DNA of 64,000 bases from Catelliglobosispora koreensis DSM 44566 (GCF_000379685.1 NZ_KB903291.1:1-64000), one strand, 5' to 3'; shown: positions 32,609 to 41,500, counted from the first letter of the stretch. Translations and numbers: made by a program. Notes: generated from the letters alone by a model not told the origin.

Positions 32609-33289
32609 ATGCGGCGCCTGACCTTTGCCGCTCCCCTGGCGTTCGCGTTATTGATGGCCACCGGAGCGAGTTGCGATAGCAAGTCCAATGATGCTGCCCC
32701 GCCCGTGGCGACAGTCGGCACCTCGATCGCCCCGAGCACGGCCGCCACCCCGACGGGCACCGGCGGTGCGCCAAAAACATCAGCCGCACCGCAGTGGCCT
32801 TCTCCGGAGGACTGCATCAGCTATAACCCCAACAATCTGACCAAGAACTACGCGGCTGGCTTCTACGTCATCTTCGACGGGACCAAACAGGTCATCCGCG
32901 TTCCCGGCGGGCCGGGAGAAAGCGTTGGCGACCAAGCGCTGGCACTCGCGAAGCGATACCGCAAGCACTGCTTCCTTGGCCGCAACAACACTCGTGAGGA
33001 GAAGAACTCCTACATCTTCGACTATTGGCTCGACTCGACCGGTTCGACACCGTCTATTCCGGACGAAAACTGCAACAACTACAACAAGAACAACCTGACC
33101 GTGGAAGACATGGGCAGTGGGCACGGCTGGCGTGTCAAAGACCATGACAACGTCTTGCACTTGTTCGACAAGGAATCCGACGCCCGCAACGGCAAGCTTG
33201 TCATCGGCAAATACAGCCACATCTGTGTCGTTGGCAACGGCGGCGATGACGCCTTGGGTCAGAACCAGGTCAACTACTTCAAGAACTAG
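32609..33289 (+). CDS. Secreted protein with a duplicated Cys-containing module
   Basis: A 226-residue exported protein. The signal peptide (MRRLTFAAPLAFALLMATGA) ends at SC, which is only a weak lipobox, so it is a secreted protein or possible lipoprotein. A Thr/Pro/Ala-rich linker (to about residue 65) precedes two copies of a ~60-residue module. Copy 1 starts DCISYNPNNLTKNYAAGFYV and ends KRYRKHCFLGRNN; copy 2 starts NCNNYNKNNLTVEDMGSGHG and ends KYSHICVVGNGG. Each has one Cys at either end, a YNxNNLT start and an R/K-Y-x-x-H/I-C end. No enzyme motif is visible; the function is unknown. It ends at CTAG shared with the RibD-like gene. Confidence 0.72.
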   Translation: MRRLTFAAPLAFALLMATGASCDSKSNDAAPPVATVGTSIAPSTAATPTGTGGAPKTSAAPQWPSPEDCISYNPNNLTKNYAAGFYVIFDGTKQVIRVPGGPGESVGDQALALAKRYRKHCFLGRNNTREEKNSYIFDYWLDSTGSTPSIPDENCNNYNKNNLTVEDMGSGHGWRVKDHDNVLHLFDKESDARNGKLVIGKYSHICVVGNGGDDALGQNQVNYFKN

Positions 33290-33876
33290 CGAACGACGCG
33301 ATAGCGCAGGTGCGTCACGGCTTTGCCCTCGGTCACCTGGTACGGACCGTCCAAAGTGAACGGCGCACCTGACAGCGAACTGAAGAATGGCGTCCCAGCG
33401 CCAAGCAGGACAGGCACCAGATCCATCCAGATTTCGTCAAGCAGACCGGCTTCGAGACACTGGCTGGCGATCATTCCGCCGTTGACGCCAACGCCATTGC
33501 CGCCCGCGAGCTCTTTAGCCGTGGCCACGGCGCTTTCGATGCCATCGGTGACGAAGGTGAAGGGCGTGTCTTCCCAGCCCTCCGGCGCCTTGTGGGTCAT
33601 GACCACCACCGGCTTGTCCATCGGGTGCCGCCCGCCCCAGCCACTGGTGAAGTCGAACAGCTTGCGCCCGACGATGATGGCTCCGGTCATTTCCATAACC
33701 GTCTTGAGATGTTCGCTGCTGGCTTGCGTCAGCTGAAACGTCATCTCCGGGTTGGCGGTCGGCATGGCGACATCACCGTTGCCGTACCACTGGAACAGGT
33801 GGTCAAAGCCGGTTTCGCCAGGGCCCGAGATGAAGCCGTCGAGGGAAACGCTTGCTCCTGTGTAGACCTTGCTCAT
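33286..33876 (-). CDS. Dihydrofolate-reductase-like (RibD C-terminal domain) protein
   Basis: A 196-residue protein of the RibD_C/YyaP-YwjB group. MSKVYTGASVSLDGFISGPG is the standard N-terminal strand and loop, IIVGRKLFDFTSGWGGRHPM carries the cofactor-side loop, and GVGVNGGMIASQCLEAGLLD plus IWMDLVPVLLGAGTPFF are the C-terminal signature (GG...Q..L..GLiDEl...v.PvllG.G..lF). It is likely an NADPH-dependent reductase with an unknown substrate. It has a good ribosome site (gaaggag, 8 nt upstream). It shares its stop palindrome CTAG with the secreted-protein gene. Confidence 0.86.
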   Translation of the reverse strand: MSKVYTGASVSLDGFISGPGETGFDHLFQWYGNGDVAMPTANPEMTFQLTQASSEHLKTVMEMTGAIIVGRKLFDFTSGWGGRHPMDKPVVVMTHKAPEGWEDTPFTFVTDGIESAVATAKELAGGNGVGVNGGMIASQCLEAGLLDEIWMDLVPVLLGAGTPFFSSLSGAPFTLDGPYQVTEGKAVTHLRYRVVR

Positions 33877-33948
33877 TGTTCCGCTCCTTCACATCAGTGT
33901 TTTTTGCTCTCACCTTTGCGTCGAGCGGGGTGCCGCGGATTCGACACC

Positions 33949-34290
33949 TCACTTCAAGATTTTTTCCCGGGCGTCGATGAGCTCGTCCCAATGCGCCCTT
34001 GACCAGGCACACATGGTGTCCATCGGCTCGATCGTGCTGCGGCCGAGCGCCGTCAGGACATAGCAGTTGTCCGCACGGGAGATCAGCCCACGGTGCTCTA
34101 GCGAGCGAAGTGACTGCGTGAGCACCTTTGACGTGATGCCGCGCAACGGCACGCGCAGTTCAGAGAACCGCCGCGGGCCATCCTCCAGACACCGGATGAT
34201 CATCCCGCCCCACTTGTCCCCGATGCGCAGGGGAGACAGGTCAGACGGGCAGACCGGGTCGAACATGTCAGCTCTCAGCGGCGCCAGCAT
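33949..34290 (-). CDS. HxlR-family regulator
   Basis: A 113-residue winged-helix regulator. The family start reads FDPVCPSDLSPLRIGDKWGG, with the usual Cys near residue 13. It is followed by MIIRCLEDGPRRFSELRVPL and RGITSKVLTQSLRSLEHRGL, then the wing ISRADNCYVLTALGRS. The much longer frame upstream (to 34629) is antisense to the SDR gene and non-homologous, so ATG 34290 is used; a -10-like TACGGT lies 6 nt before it. HxlR proteins often sense aldehydes or quinones through the N-terminal Cys. It is divergent from the NAD(P)-binding gene and presumably represses it. Confidence 0.85.
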   Translation of the reverse strand: MLAPLRADMFDPVCPSDLSPLRIGDKWGGMIIRCLEDGPRRFSELRVPLRGITSKVLTQSLRSLEHRGLISRADNCYVLTALGRSTIEPMDTMCAWSRAHWDELIDAREKILK

Positions 34291-34296
34291 TCCCCC

Positions 34297-34340
34297 ACCG
34301 TATCCGGTAACCCAGAGGTAACTAGCCCCCACGTTAACGT
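34297..34340. promoter_or_regulatory. HxlR/SDR divergent promoter with repeats
   Basis: The 57-bp gap holds TACGGT (minus strand, 34302-34297, 6 nt from ATG 34290) and TAACGT (plus, 34335-34340, 7 nt from ATG 34348), both TANNNT boxes. Two GGTAAC copies (34306-34311 and 34317-34322) are 11 bp apart. The palindrome ACGTTAACGT (34331-34340) covers the plus-strand -10 box. These are good candidates for HxlR binding. Confidence 0.5.
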
Positions 34341-34347
34341 CCGCGGC

Positions 34348-34917
34348 ATGAAGAAGATTGCCGTTTTCGGCTCCGCAGGCAGAGCAGGGCAAGCCATCAC
34401 CGCTGAGGCCCGCAAACGTGGGCACACCGTTACCGCCGTGACCCGTGCTCAGGGTGATGTCACCGATCCAGGCGCGGTCGCCCAGGTTTCGGCCGGGCAT
34501 GACGTTGTCGTCCACGCGGCGGCCAGCATGACCGGTGGTTTCTTTGCCACCGCGGCACGTGCCCTGGAGCAGGGGCTCACGGGACAGCGGCTGATCGCGG
34601 TCGGGCTCGCCTCCGTCCTGGCCACTCAAGACGGTGCCTTGCTGATGGACTCACCCGGGTACCCCCAGGAATATCGCTCCTTCTATGAAGGCCACCAAGA
34701 AGGGCTCAAGGTGCTGCAGGACACCGGGCTCGACTGGGTGATGCTGAGCCCGGCTGGCGACTTCGACCACAGTGGGCGCGGCACCGGCGGCTACCGGTTG
34801 GTGCCCGCGGCCGCGGACAGCTGGATTTCCTACGCGGATTTCGCCATCGCCGTGTTGGACGAAATCGAGAACCCTACATATCAGCGGGTCCATGTGGGTG
34901 TGGAGGCTCTAAGCTGA
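34348..34917 (+). CDS. NAD(P)H-binding protein, NmrA/SDR-like
   Basis: A 189-residue atypical short-chain dehydrogenase fold. KKIAVFGSAGRAGQAITAEA carries the GxxGxxG dinucleotide motif (residues 8-13), with RGHTVTAVTR as the second strand and VSAGHDVVVHAAASM as the fourth. The segment GLDWVMLSPAGDFDHSGRGT matches NmrA-type 'w T.vRp..f' strands. No Tyr-x-x-x-Lys pair is obvious, so it may bind NADPH without dehydrogenase activity, as in redox sensors. It is controlled from the divergent HxlR region and followed 4 bp later by the DUF6343-like gene. Confidence 0.82.
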   Translation: MKKIAVFGSAGRAGQAITAEARKRGHTVTAVTRAQGDVTDPGAVAQVSAGHDVVVHAAASMTGGFFATAARALEQGLTGQRLIAVGLASVLATQDGALLMDSPGYPQEYRSFYEGHQEGLKVLQDTGLDWVMLSPAGDFDHSGRGTGGYRLVPAAADSWISYADFAIAVLDEIENPTYQRVHVGVEALS

Positions 34918-34921
34918 AGGT

Positions 34922-35140
34922 ATGCAGAGCGCGCTGAATCTGCGCCTGGTCCTGGCCACGTTTGGCCTGGTGTTTTGCGCTGTGATGGGCATTCTGGCGT
35001 ACAGGGCGGGCTATTCGCTGTTTGCCTGGCTCCTTGGCGGCATAGCGCTCATCACCATCATCGATATCGTGGTCATCTTGCGACGGCGTGCCCAGCGGCG
35101 CAAGGAGAACCCTAACCGGCGCTATTCACTATTTGAGTGA
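34922..35140 (+). CDS. Small two-TM membrane protein (DUF6343-like)
   Basis: A 72-residue protein with two TM helices (LRLVLATFGLVFCAVMGILA and FAWLLGGIALITIIDIVVIL) and a basic tail (RRRAQRRKENPNRR). The start SALNLRLVLATFGLVFC resembles DUF6343 proteins of actinomycetes. The function is unknown. It follows the SDR-like gene with a 4-bp gap, and a TAAGCT box spans the upstream stop region 6 nt before its ATG. Its last 29 bases overlap the 3' end of the convergent NRDE gene. Confidence 0.62.
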   Translation: MQSALNLRLVLATFGLVFCAVMGILAYRAGYSLFAWLLGGIALITIIDIVVILRRRAQRRKENPNRRYSLFE

Positions 35141-35837
35141 TCGTGAGTGGTCCCGGCTCGTCTGGCACGGCGGCGAAGTCGTAGCGGACGTGCCCGGGGC
35201 CAAGCGCCACAAAGGATACCGAGCTGGAACCGTAGCGCAGGTCATCGCCGAACGTGTGGCGCAGGATGAGCGCTTGCGGCTCCTCGCGGTCAATGCCTTC
35301 GCCCGCGGCGATGCCGAGCCAGGAATCCCATCCCAGCAACGGATCCGGGCGCGGCGTTCGCTCCAAAGTGGACAGCAGTCGCGCCGCCCGGGGCTCGGCC
35401 GGATCGATGCCACTGTTGACAATCACTGATGTGCCAAAGGCAAGCGGTGTCCGCTGCGCCGTGACGCCATCCCATGAGAGCAAGGTGCCGCCAGAAGGAT
35501 CGGCCGCGACGAGGTAGAACGGGTCGAACGGCGCGAGGTCAGCTGGCACCGGCTTGCCCGCGGCGGCTAGCAGGGGCAGTTCGCCCCGCGAACGGCGGCC
35601 ATGTTCAGGTGCCAGCGATCCCTTGCCATTCAGCAGAAAGCCAACGCGCCTAGCCGCTGGGTCGACGGCCAGCCACGTGCCGCCAGCCACCAGATCCCGG
35701 CCGCCAAGAAGGCCCGGGTACTCCGGCCAGTGCGCCGCCGGTGGTTCCCAGGGGCGCATCAGCAGTTCGTCACGCACCGCTAGCAACAGCAGCGGCACTT
35801 CTTGCGATGGTTCGAGGCTCACCACGACCGTGCACAT
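35112..35837 (-). CDS. NRDE (TANGO2-like) family protein
   Basis: A 241-residue Ntn-hydrolase-like protein. It begins MCTVVVSLEP, with the catalytic-type Cys at position 2, as in the NRDE/TANGO2 family; this decides the start at ATG 35837 over the codon at 35849. The namesake N-R-D-E motif reads AVRDE here. AGGTWLAVDPAARRVGFLLN is the second conserved stretch (gGTWlg.n..Gr.a.ltN). TANGO2 relatives are linked to heme or acyl-CoA handling, but the bacterial role is unproven. A TATGGT box lies 7 nt upstream, inside the end of the patatin gene, whose stop is 2 bp away. Confidence 0.83.
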   Translation of the reverse strand: MCTVVVSLEPSQEVPLLLLAVRDELLMRPWEPPAAHWPEYPGLLGGRDLVAGGTWLAVDPAARRVGFLLNGKGSLAPEHGRRSRGELPLLAAAGKPVPADLAPFDPFYLVAADPSGGTLLSWDGVTAQRTPLAFGTSVIVNSGIDPAEPRAARLLSTLERTPRPDPLLGWDSWLGIAAGEGIDREEPQALILRHTFGDDLRYGSSSVSFVALGPGHVRYDFAAVPDEPGPLTITQIVNSAG

Positions 35838-35839
35838 GA

Positions 35840-36667
35840 TCAGGACCATACCGCCCGGACGGCGTCAGCCTCCGCGCTCGCCTGAGTGAATCCCGCCTCA
35901 GCCGCAGGCCGGCGCCGGGCCGGGTCCAGCACGTTGCCGCCGATCGCCTTGATCGCCGCGGCACTGGGACGAATCAGCACCACGTGCGAGCCCTCCGCGC
36001 GCAGGGCCGCGACCTGCCGGGCCGCCGGCGTCATGGGCCCGCCGCCACGCACGATCGGGGCGATAACCACAATTTGCTGGTACCCAGAAGCCAAGTCAGC
36101 GTTGACGGCAGAGCGCATCCCGCCATCGATGTATCTTCTCCCGTTGATCTCAGCGGGTGGCCAAACGCCCGGCACGGCACAGCTGGCCCCGACCGCGTCG
36201 ATGAGGCTGACACCACTGTCAGCCTCAAACACGGTGAACTGTCCACTGTGGGCGTCAACGGCCGTGATCTTGAGCGCCTTGCCGGGCCAGTCACCAAGCC
36301 CGAGCCGTTGCGCGATAACAGCTTTGCGGTCCGCGGCCGAGACTGTCGCCGTCTTGAGGGCGAGCCGTCCCATCCGTGTCCCGAACTGCTCGTGGGTCCT
36401 GCTCGTCGCCATCGCGTAGACATACCGCGCCAGGAGCAACGGTCCCAGCCGTGCCTTTTGCTCCCCGCCCGGCCCGGCTAGCTGCGCTTCATAACGTTCC
36501 CTGAGCTGACCCGACGCCACCATGCTCGCGACCGCCGAACCAGCCGACGTGCCAACGAAAAGATCAGCGTCCGATAGATCGATGTCCAGGCTGGACAGTC
36601 CGGCGAGCATGCCGAGTTCCCATGCGATGCCGGTTACCCCTCCCCCGCCAAGCACCAGTGCTCTCAT
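35840..36667 (-). CDS. Patatin-like phospholipase
   Basis: A 275-residue lipid acyl hydrolase. The oxyanion glycine run ALVLGGGGVTGIAWELGML (residues 3-21) is followed by the nucleophile elbow FVGTSAGSAVAS with Ser41 in GxSxG. The catalytic Asp is in GRRYIDGGMRSAVN (D-G-G motif). The Ser-Asp dyad is complete, so the enzyme should cleave acyl esters of phospholipids or other lipids. It has no signal peptide. Its start is 20 bp from the divergent SDR start and it lies directly upstream of the NRDE gene on the same strand. Confidence 0.88.
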   Translation of the reverse strand: MRALVLGGGGVTGIAWELGMLAGLSSLDIDLSDADLFVGTSAGSAVASMVASGQLRERYEAQLAGPGGEQKARLGPLLLARYVYAMATSRTHEQFGTRMGRLALKTATVSAADRKAVIAQRLGLGDWPGKALKITAVDAHSGQFTVFEADSGVSLIDAVGASCAVPGVWPPAEINGRRYIDGGMRSAVNADLASGYQQIVVIAPIVRGGGPMTPAARQVAALRAEGSHVVLIRPSAAAIKAIGGNVLDPARRRPAAEAGFTQASAEADAVRAVWS

Positions 36668-36687
36668 GCCTGCTTACGCTAGCGGCT
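36668..36687. promoter_or_regulatory. 20-bp divergent promoter with overlapping -10 boxes
   Basis: Between the two ATGs are only 20 bases. Plus-strand TACGCT (36675-36680) lies 7 nt from ATG 36688, and minus-strand TAGCGT (36681-36676) lies 8 nt from the patatin ATG at 36667. The two boxes share five base pairs, so both mRNAs would be leaderless and mutually exclusive at any moment. Confidence 0.55.
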
Positions 36688-37356
36688 ATGGCAAGAGTCG
36701 CGGTGGTTACCGGTGGAACGGGTGGCCTGGGCACAGCGGTCACCGGCAAACTTCTGCGTGAGGGCTGGCAGGTGGTCGTGCCGTGGGTCAACGAGTCCGA
36801 GCTGGAGCGCCTTCCTAAGGCTGACGGGCTGACGCTCGTCCAGGCCGACCTCTTCGATCCGCAGGGCGCCGCTTCGGTCGTCGCGCATGCGGGCGAGCCG
36901 CTCAAGGCACTGGTCAACCTCGTGGGCGGATTCGCCATGGGCGGTCGCGTGCACGAGACCCCGGTCGAGGATTTCGAGGCTCAGCTGCGGCTCAACCTGC
37001 GCCCTGGCTACCTCATGGCTCAGGCGGCGGTCCCCCGGATCATCGCCGCTGGCGGCGGTGCAGTTATCAATGTCTCCAGTCAGTCGATCCGCCGCCCGTT
37101 CGCTGGGGCCGCCGGTTACCTCACAGCCAAGACCGCCGTGCTCGCCTTCACCGACGCTCTGCACGCCGAATACGCCAAGGACAAGGTGCGCGTCAACGCC
37201 ATCCTCCCCAGCGTGATCGACACGCCGGCCAACCGGGAGTCTCAGCCCGACGCCAACTGGAGCAGCTGGACCTCGCCTGAGTCCATTGCGGACACCATCG
37301 CCTTCCTCTGCGACGACGCGTCGGCGGCCATTCGCGGCTCACACATCAACGTTTGA
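36688..37356 (+). CDS. Short-chain dehydrogenase/reductase (SDR)
   Basis: A 222-residue classical SDR. The cofactor motif VAVVTGGTGGLGTAVTGKLL (GxxxGxG) is at residues 4-23. The NNAG-type strand appears as ALVNLVGGFAMGG. The catalytic Ser is in GAVINVSSQS, and the Tyr-x-x-x-Lys pair in AGYLTAKTAVLAF. VRVNAILPSVIDTPANRES is the usual substrate-loop strand. An oxidoreductase acting on an alcohol or ketone is expected; the substrate is unknown. It runs 11 bases into the 3' end of the convergent pseudogene. Confidence 0.87.
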   Translation: MARVAVVTGGTGGLGTAVTGKLLREGWQVVVPWVNESELERLPKADGLTLVQADLFDPQGAASVVAHAGEPLKALVNLVGGFAMGGRVHETPVEDFEAQLRLNLRPGYLMAQAAVPRIIAAGGGAVINVSSQSIRRPFAGAAGYLTAKTAVLAFTDALHAEYAKDKVRVNAILPSVIDTPANRESQPDANWSSWTSPESIADTIAFLCDDASAAIRGSHINV

Positions 37357-37967
37357 CGTCCTGGCACACGATTTCTCCGTGGAGGATCGAGAACCAGCCA
37401 TCGGGATGCTCGGCCCACGTCTGCCAGCCTCGCGATAGCCGCTGCAAGTCGGCCGTTGTGGCGGCGCCAGTCTCCACCGCCTGTGTCGCGATGGCGGAGC
37501 TGACGATCCGGTCGGCCCACATCCCGCCCCACCAAGCGCGCTCCTCCACTGTCGCGAAGCACCACGTGCTCGAAGTCGCTGTCACGTCAGCGAATCCGGC
37601 CTCCCGTGCCCACGACAGCAGCCGCCGCCCGGCATCTGGCTCGCCCTGATTCAGCCGCGCTAGCCAACGATAGAGCGCCAGCCACTCGTCCAGCTCGGGG
37701 ATCAGCGGGTACCAGGTGAAGGCGGCGTAATCACTATCCCGAGCGGCTACGAGCCCGCCAACTCTTCCCATCTCCCGAAGGGCGGCCACGGGCGTCCACC
37801 GCGTAGGTGTCCCAGCCGGCGTCACTTAGCAACGGGCCAGCGGCACGCCAAGAATGCCGGGTCTGGCCGCCGCCGTGTAGCAATAGGACAGTGCCCCGCG
37901 ACGGCGGCGCCGCCTCCCATAGGTCGGCGGCGATCTGAACTCCAGCACCCTTTAGCTGCACCTTCAT
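37346..37967 (-). pseudogene. Chimeric remnant: alpha/beta-hydrolase N-terminus joined to a methyltransferase C-terminus
   Basis: From ATG 37967 a normal hydrolase start runs for 61 codons: MKVQLKGAGVQIAADLWEAA, TVLLLHGGGQTRHSWRAAGP (oxyanion HGGG-type loop), WDTYAVDARG. Homology stops exactly at ARG (37785-37793, gcccgtggc on the coding strand); the frame drifts to a stop at 37734. In another frame from the same point, PVAALREMGRVGGLVAARDS begins the C-terminal half of a UbiE-type SAM methyltransferase, continuing YAAFTWYPLIPELDEWLALY to a stop at 37346. Its SAM-binding half is gone, and about three residues seem missing between RV and GG. A deletion between two genes explains this. A good -10 box (TATAGT) still precedes the ATG by 7 nt. 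Confidence 0.65.
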
Positions 37968-37974
37968 AAACTGG

Positions 37975-37980
37975 ACTATA
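37975..37980 (-). promoter_or_regulatory. TATAGT -10 box ahead of the chimeric remnant
   Basis: On the minus strand TATAGT lies 7 nt before ATG 37967 and within an imperfect dyad (ctggactataaccag, 37971-37985). Upstream, gaaact occurs twice in tandem (37986-37997 complement). The gap to the osaB-like stop is 41 bp. Confidence 0.4.
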
Positions 37981-38008
37981 ACCAGTTTCAGTTTCGTGCG
38001 AATAGTCC

Positions 38009-38530
38009 TTAGGACTGTGCTGCTTCCGACAGCACCAGCCGGGCCGCCTCCGGATCGTCGGGCAGGTGCAGGAGCGCCGCGTTGATGGCATGGGTGAGCC
38101 GGGCTTGCTGTTCGGCGTGCGTGCGCAACTGCTGCCCCTTCATCCACAACTCCACGAAGACGGACACTTTGGCGCGCAGAATCCAGGGGTCAAACGGTTT
38201 GGTGAGGTAGTCAACCGCCCCGGCCGCGTAGCCGCGCAAGGCGAGGCGGGCATCGCGGTCGGCGGCGGTCAGGAAGATGATGGGGATGTGGCGCGTGCGT
38301 TCCCGCCGCTTAATGTGATTGGCCGTCTCGAAGCCGTCCATATCAGGCATCTGAGCGTCCAGCAGGATCAGCGCGAAGTCTTCCACCAGCAGGTGCTTCA
38401 ACGCGGCTTCGCCGCTGTCCGCAGGCACGGCCTCGACCGGCAGCCCTTGCAGCATCGCCTCCAGAGCGACGAGGTTGTCCCGCCGGTCATCGACGAGAAG
38501 CACTTTGGCTGGCGTAATGTCCCCGATCAT
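38009..38530 (-). CDS. osaB: OsaB-like response regulator (receiver plus helical tail)
   Basis: A 173-residue receiver protein without a DNA-binding domain. AKVLLVDDRRDNLVALEAML carries the acidic pair (14-15), LILLDAQMPDMDG the phospho-acceptor Asp58, FLTAAD the switch Thr and YLTKPFDPWILRAKVSVFVE the conserved Lys. The C-terminal 40 residues (MKGQQLRTHAEQQARLTHAI) are helical, like Streptomyces OsaB, which is needed for osmoadaptation and development. Its start overlaps the stop of the kinase gene (ATGA), and the kinase-receiver-divergent phosphatase layout mirrors the osa locus. The gene name rests on this similarity and synteny. Output is probably through protein contact. Confidence 0.8.
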   Translation of the reverse strand: MIGDITPAKVLLVDDRRDNLVALEAMLQGLPVEAVPADSGEAALKHLLVEDFALILLDAQMPDMDGFETANHIKRRERTRHIPIIFLTAADRDARLALRGYAAGAVDYLTKPFDPWILRAKVSVFVELWMKGQQLRTHAEQQARLTHAINAALLHLPDDPEAARLVLSEAAQS

Positions 38531-41500
38531 TTCCCACCTTCTCTGCCCCGGGTGCTCACCGAGCGAGCCATCAGGTCTAGCAGCTCATCGAGATCAACCG
38601 GTTTGGTGATGTAGGCGGTCGCCCCGGCCGCCAAAGCTTCTTCCTTATCGCTGGGCATCGCCTTAGCCGTCAGGAACACCACCGCTAGGTCGGCGAAACG
38701 CTGGTTGCGGCGAATCATCCTGGTGGTCTCATACCCATCTTGGTCCGGCATCATCGCGTCCATGAGGACAATATCCACCGACGGATGCTCAGCTAGCAGC
38801 CGCATGCCCTCCGCGCCGTTGTCGGCGTAGAGCACCCGCATGCCGTGCAGCTCCAGGGCACTAGTCAAGGCGAAGACGTTGCGGACGTCGTCGTCGACGA
38901 TCAGCACCGTGACACCGTCCAATTCGGACGCGACGGCGGTGCGGCGTTCGGTCGCGATTTCTCTGTCCTCTGTGGACCGCATCAGCGGCGAGATCGGGCG
39001 TGACGCCGTGAACGGCGTGCTCGGAATGGACGGCGTGCGAGCCTCCGTCTGCAGCATGTCCGGCAGATAGAGAGTGAAGACCGACCCGTCCCCAGGCGCC
39101 GACGCGACCGTGATCACACCCCCGAGCAGCCGCGCGAGCTCGCGGCTGATGGGCAGGCCGAGACCAGTTCCGCCGTACTTGCGGCTCGTCGTGCCGTCGG
39201 CTTGCTGGAACGCCTCGAAAATCAAGGCGAGCTTGTCGCTGGAGATGCCGATTCCGGTGTCGCGCACCGAGAACGCGAACACCTGACTCGCCCCTGCCAG
39301 CATCGGATCGTCGAACGACATCTGCTGATCGGCCACAGAGATCTCCATCGTCACCGCACCGGAGTCGGTGAACTTGACCGCGTTGGCCAGCAGGTTGCGC
39401 AGGATCTGCTGCAACCGCTGCGCGTCAGTGACCAATGTGGACGGCAGCTTCGGCGACAGCTTGACGTCTAGCCCCAGGCCCTTTTCCTCCGCCTGTGGAC
39501 GAAACGCCTGCTCGACGTACTGCTGGATTTCGTCGAAGCGGATCTCGGCCGGCTGCACATCCATGCGGCCCGCCTCGATCTTCGACAGGTCCAGGATGTC
39601 GTCGATCAGCTCCAGCAGGTCCGAACCCGCGCTGTAAATGGTGCGGGCGAATTCGGTCTGCTTCTGCGTGAGGTTGCGCTCAGGGTTGTCTGCCAGCAAG
39701 CGAGACAACAAGAGCAAGGAATTGAGGGGGGTACGAAGTTCGTGGCTCATGTTGGCGAGGAACTCCGACTTGTACTGCGATGCCGCGGCCAGCTGCTGTG
39801 CCTTTTCTTCCAGCCCCAGGCGTGCCATTTCGATTTCACGGTTCTTGATTTCGACGTTGCGGTTCTGCTCGGATAGCTGCGCCGCCTTCTCTTCGAGCTC
39901 AGCGTTGGTGCGCTGCAACTCAACCGACTGCGCTTGCAGCTCGTGTGCCAGACGTTGCGACTGGGCGAGCAGTTCCTCGGTGCGGACGTTGGCCAGGATG
40001 GTGTTGAGCACGATGCCGGTCGTGGTCGCCAAACGCTCCAGATAGTCGAGGTGCAGCTCGGAAAACGCTGTCACACAAGCGAATTCGATGACGCCTAGCA
40101 ACTCGCCCTCGAACGCGACCGGCAGCACGATGAGGTCGCCGACCGGGCTTTCCGCGAGTCCACCCCGGACGATCATTTGCGCCTCGCCCGCGCCGACCCG
40201 GATCACCTTGCGGGTCACGGCCGCCTGACCGATGAGACCTTCACCCAGCTTGTACGAAACGCTGTGCTCGTCACCGAGATAGCCATAGGCGGCGGCCAGT
40301 CGCAACCCGTCTTGCCCAGCAAGGAAGAACGCGCCCAATTGCGCGTTCACCAGCGGCGTCACCTCAGACATGATGAGGCGGCAAACCTCGTCGAGGTCAC
40401 GCTGACCTTGCAGCAAGCTGCCCGTGCGGGCGATGTTGGAGTCGAGCCAGCCCTGCTCGGCGTTCTTGATGGTCGTTTCCCGCAGGGTCACGATCATCTG
40501 GTTGATGTTGTCCTTCAGCTCGGCGACCTCGCCGAGCGCTTCGACCGCGACCACCTGGGTCAGGTCACCACGGGTCACGGCGGTCGACACCTGAGCGATA
40601 GCGCGCAGCTGAGTGGTCAGTGTCGAGGCCAGCTGGTTCACGTTTTCCGTGAGGTCACGCCACGTGCCCGACACGCCGCGCACCTGCGCCTGACCGCCCA
40701 GCTTGCCCTCGGTGCCCACCTCACGGGCCACACGCGTGACCTCGTCGGCAAACGACGACAGCTGATCCACCATCGTGTTGACCGTTAGCTTCAGCTCCAA
40801 GATTTCACCGTGCGCGTCAACGGTGATCTTCTGCGACAAGTCACCCTTGGCCACAGCCGTGGTCACCTGGGCGATGTTTCGGACCTGAGCCGTCAGGTTC
40901 GACGCCATGAAGTTCACGTTGTCGGTCAAGTCACGCCACGTTCCCGCGACGCCACGCACCTGCGCCTGACCGCCCAGCTTGCCCTCGGTGCCCACCTCAC
41001 GGGCCACACGCGTGACCTCATCAGCGAACGACGACAGCTGATCCACCATCGTGTTGACCGTGCTCTTGAGTTCGAGGATCTCACCGTGCGCGTCGACGGT
41101 GATCTTCTGCGACAAGTCACCCTTGGCCACAGCCGTGGCGACCTGGGCGATGTTTCGGACCTGAGCCGTCAAGTTCGACGCCATGAAGTTCACGTTGTCG
41201 GTCAAGTCACGCCACGTTCCCGCGACGCCACGCACCTGCGCCTGACCGCCCAGCTTGCCCTCGGTGCCCACCTCACGGGCCACACGCGTGACCTCATCAG
41301 CGAACGACGACAGCTGATCCACCATCGTGTTGACCGTGCTCTTGAGTTCGAGGATCTCACCGTGCGCGTCGACGGTGATCTTCTGCGACAAGTCACCCTT
41401 GGCCACAGCCGTGGCGACCTGGGCGATGTTTCGGACCTGAGCCGTCAAGTTCGACGCCATGAAGTTCACGTTGTCGGTCAAGTCACGCCACGTTCCCGCG

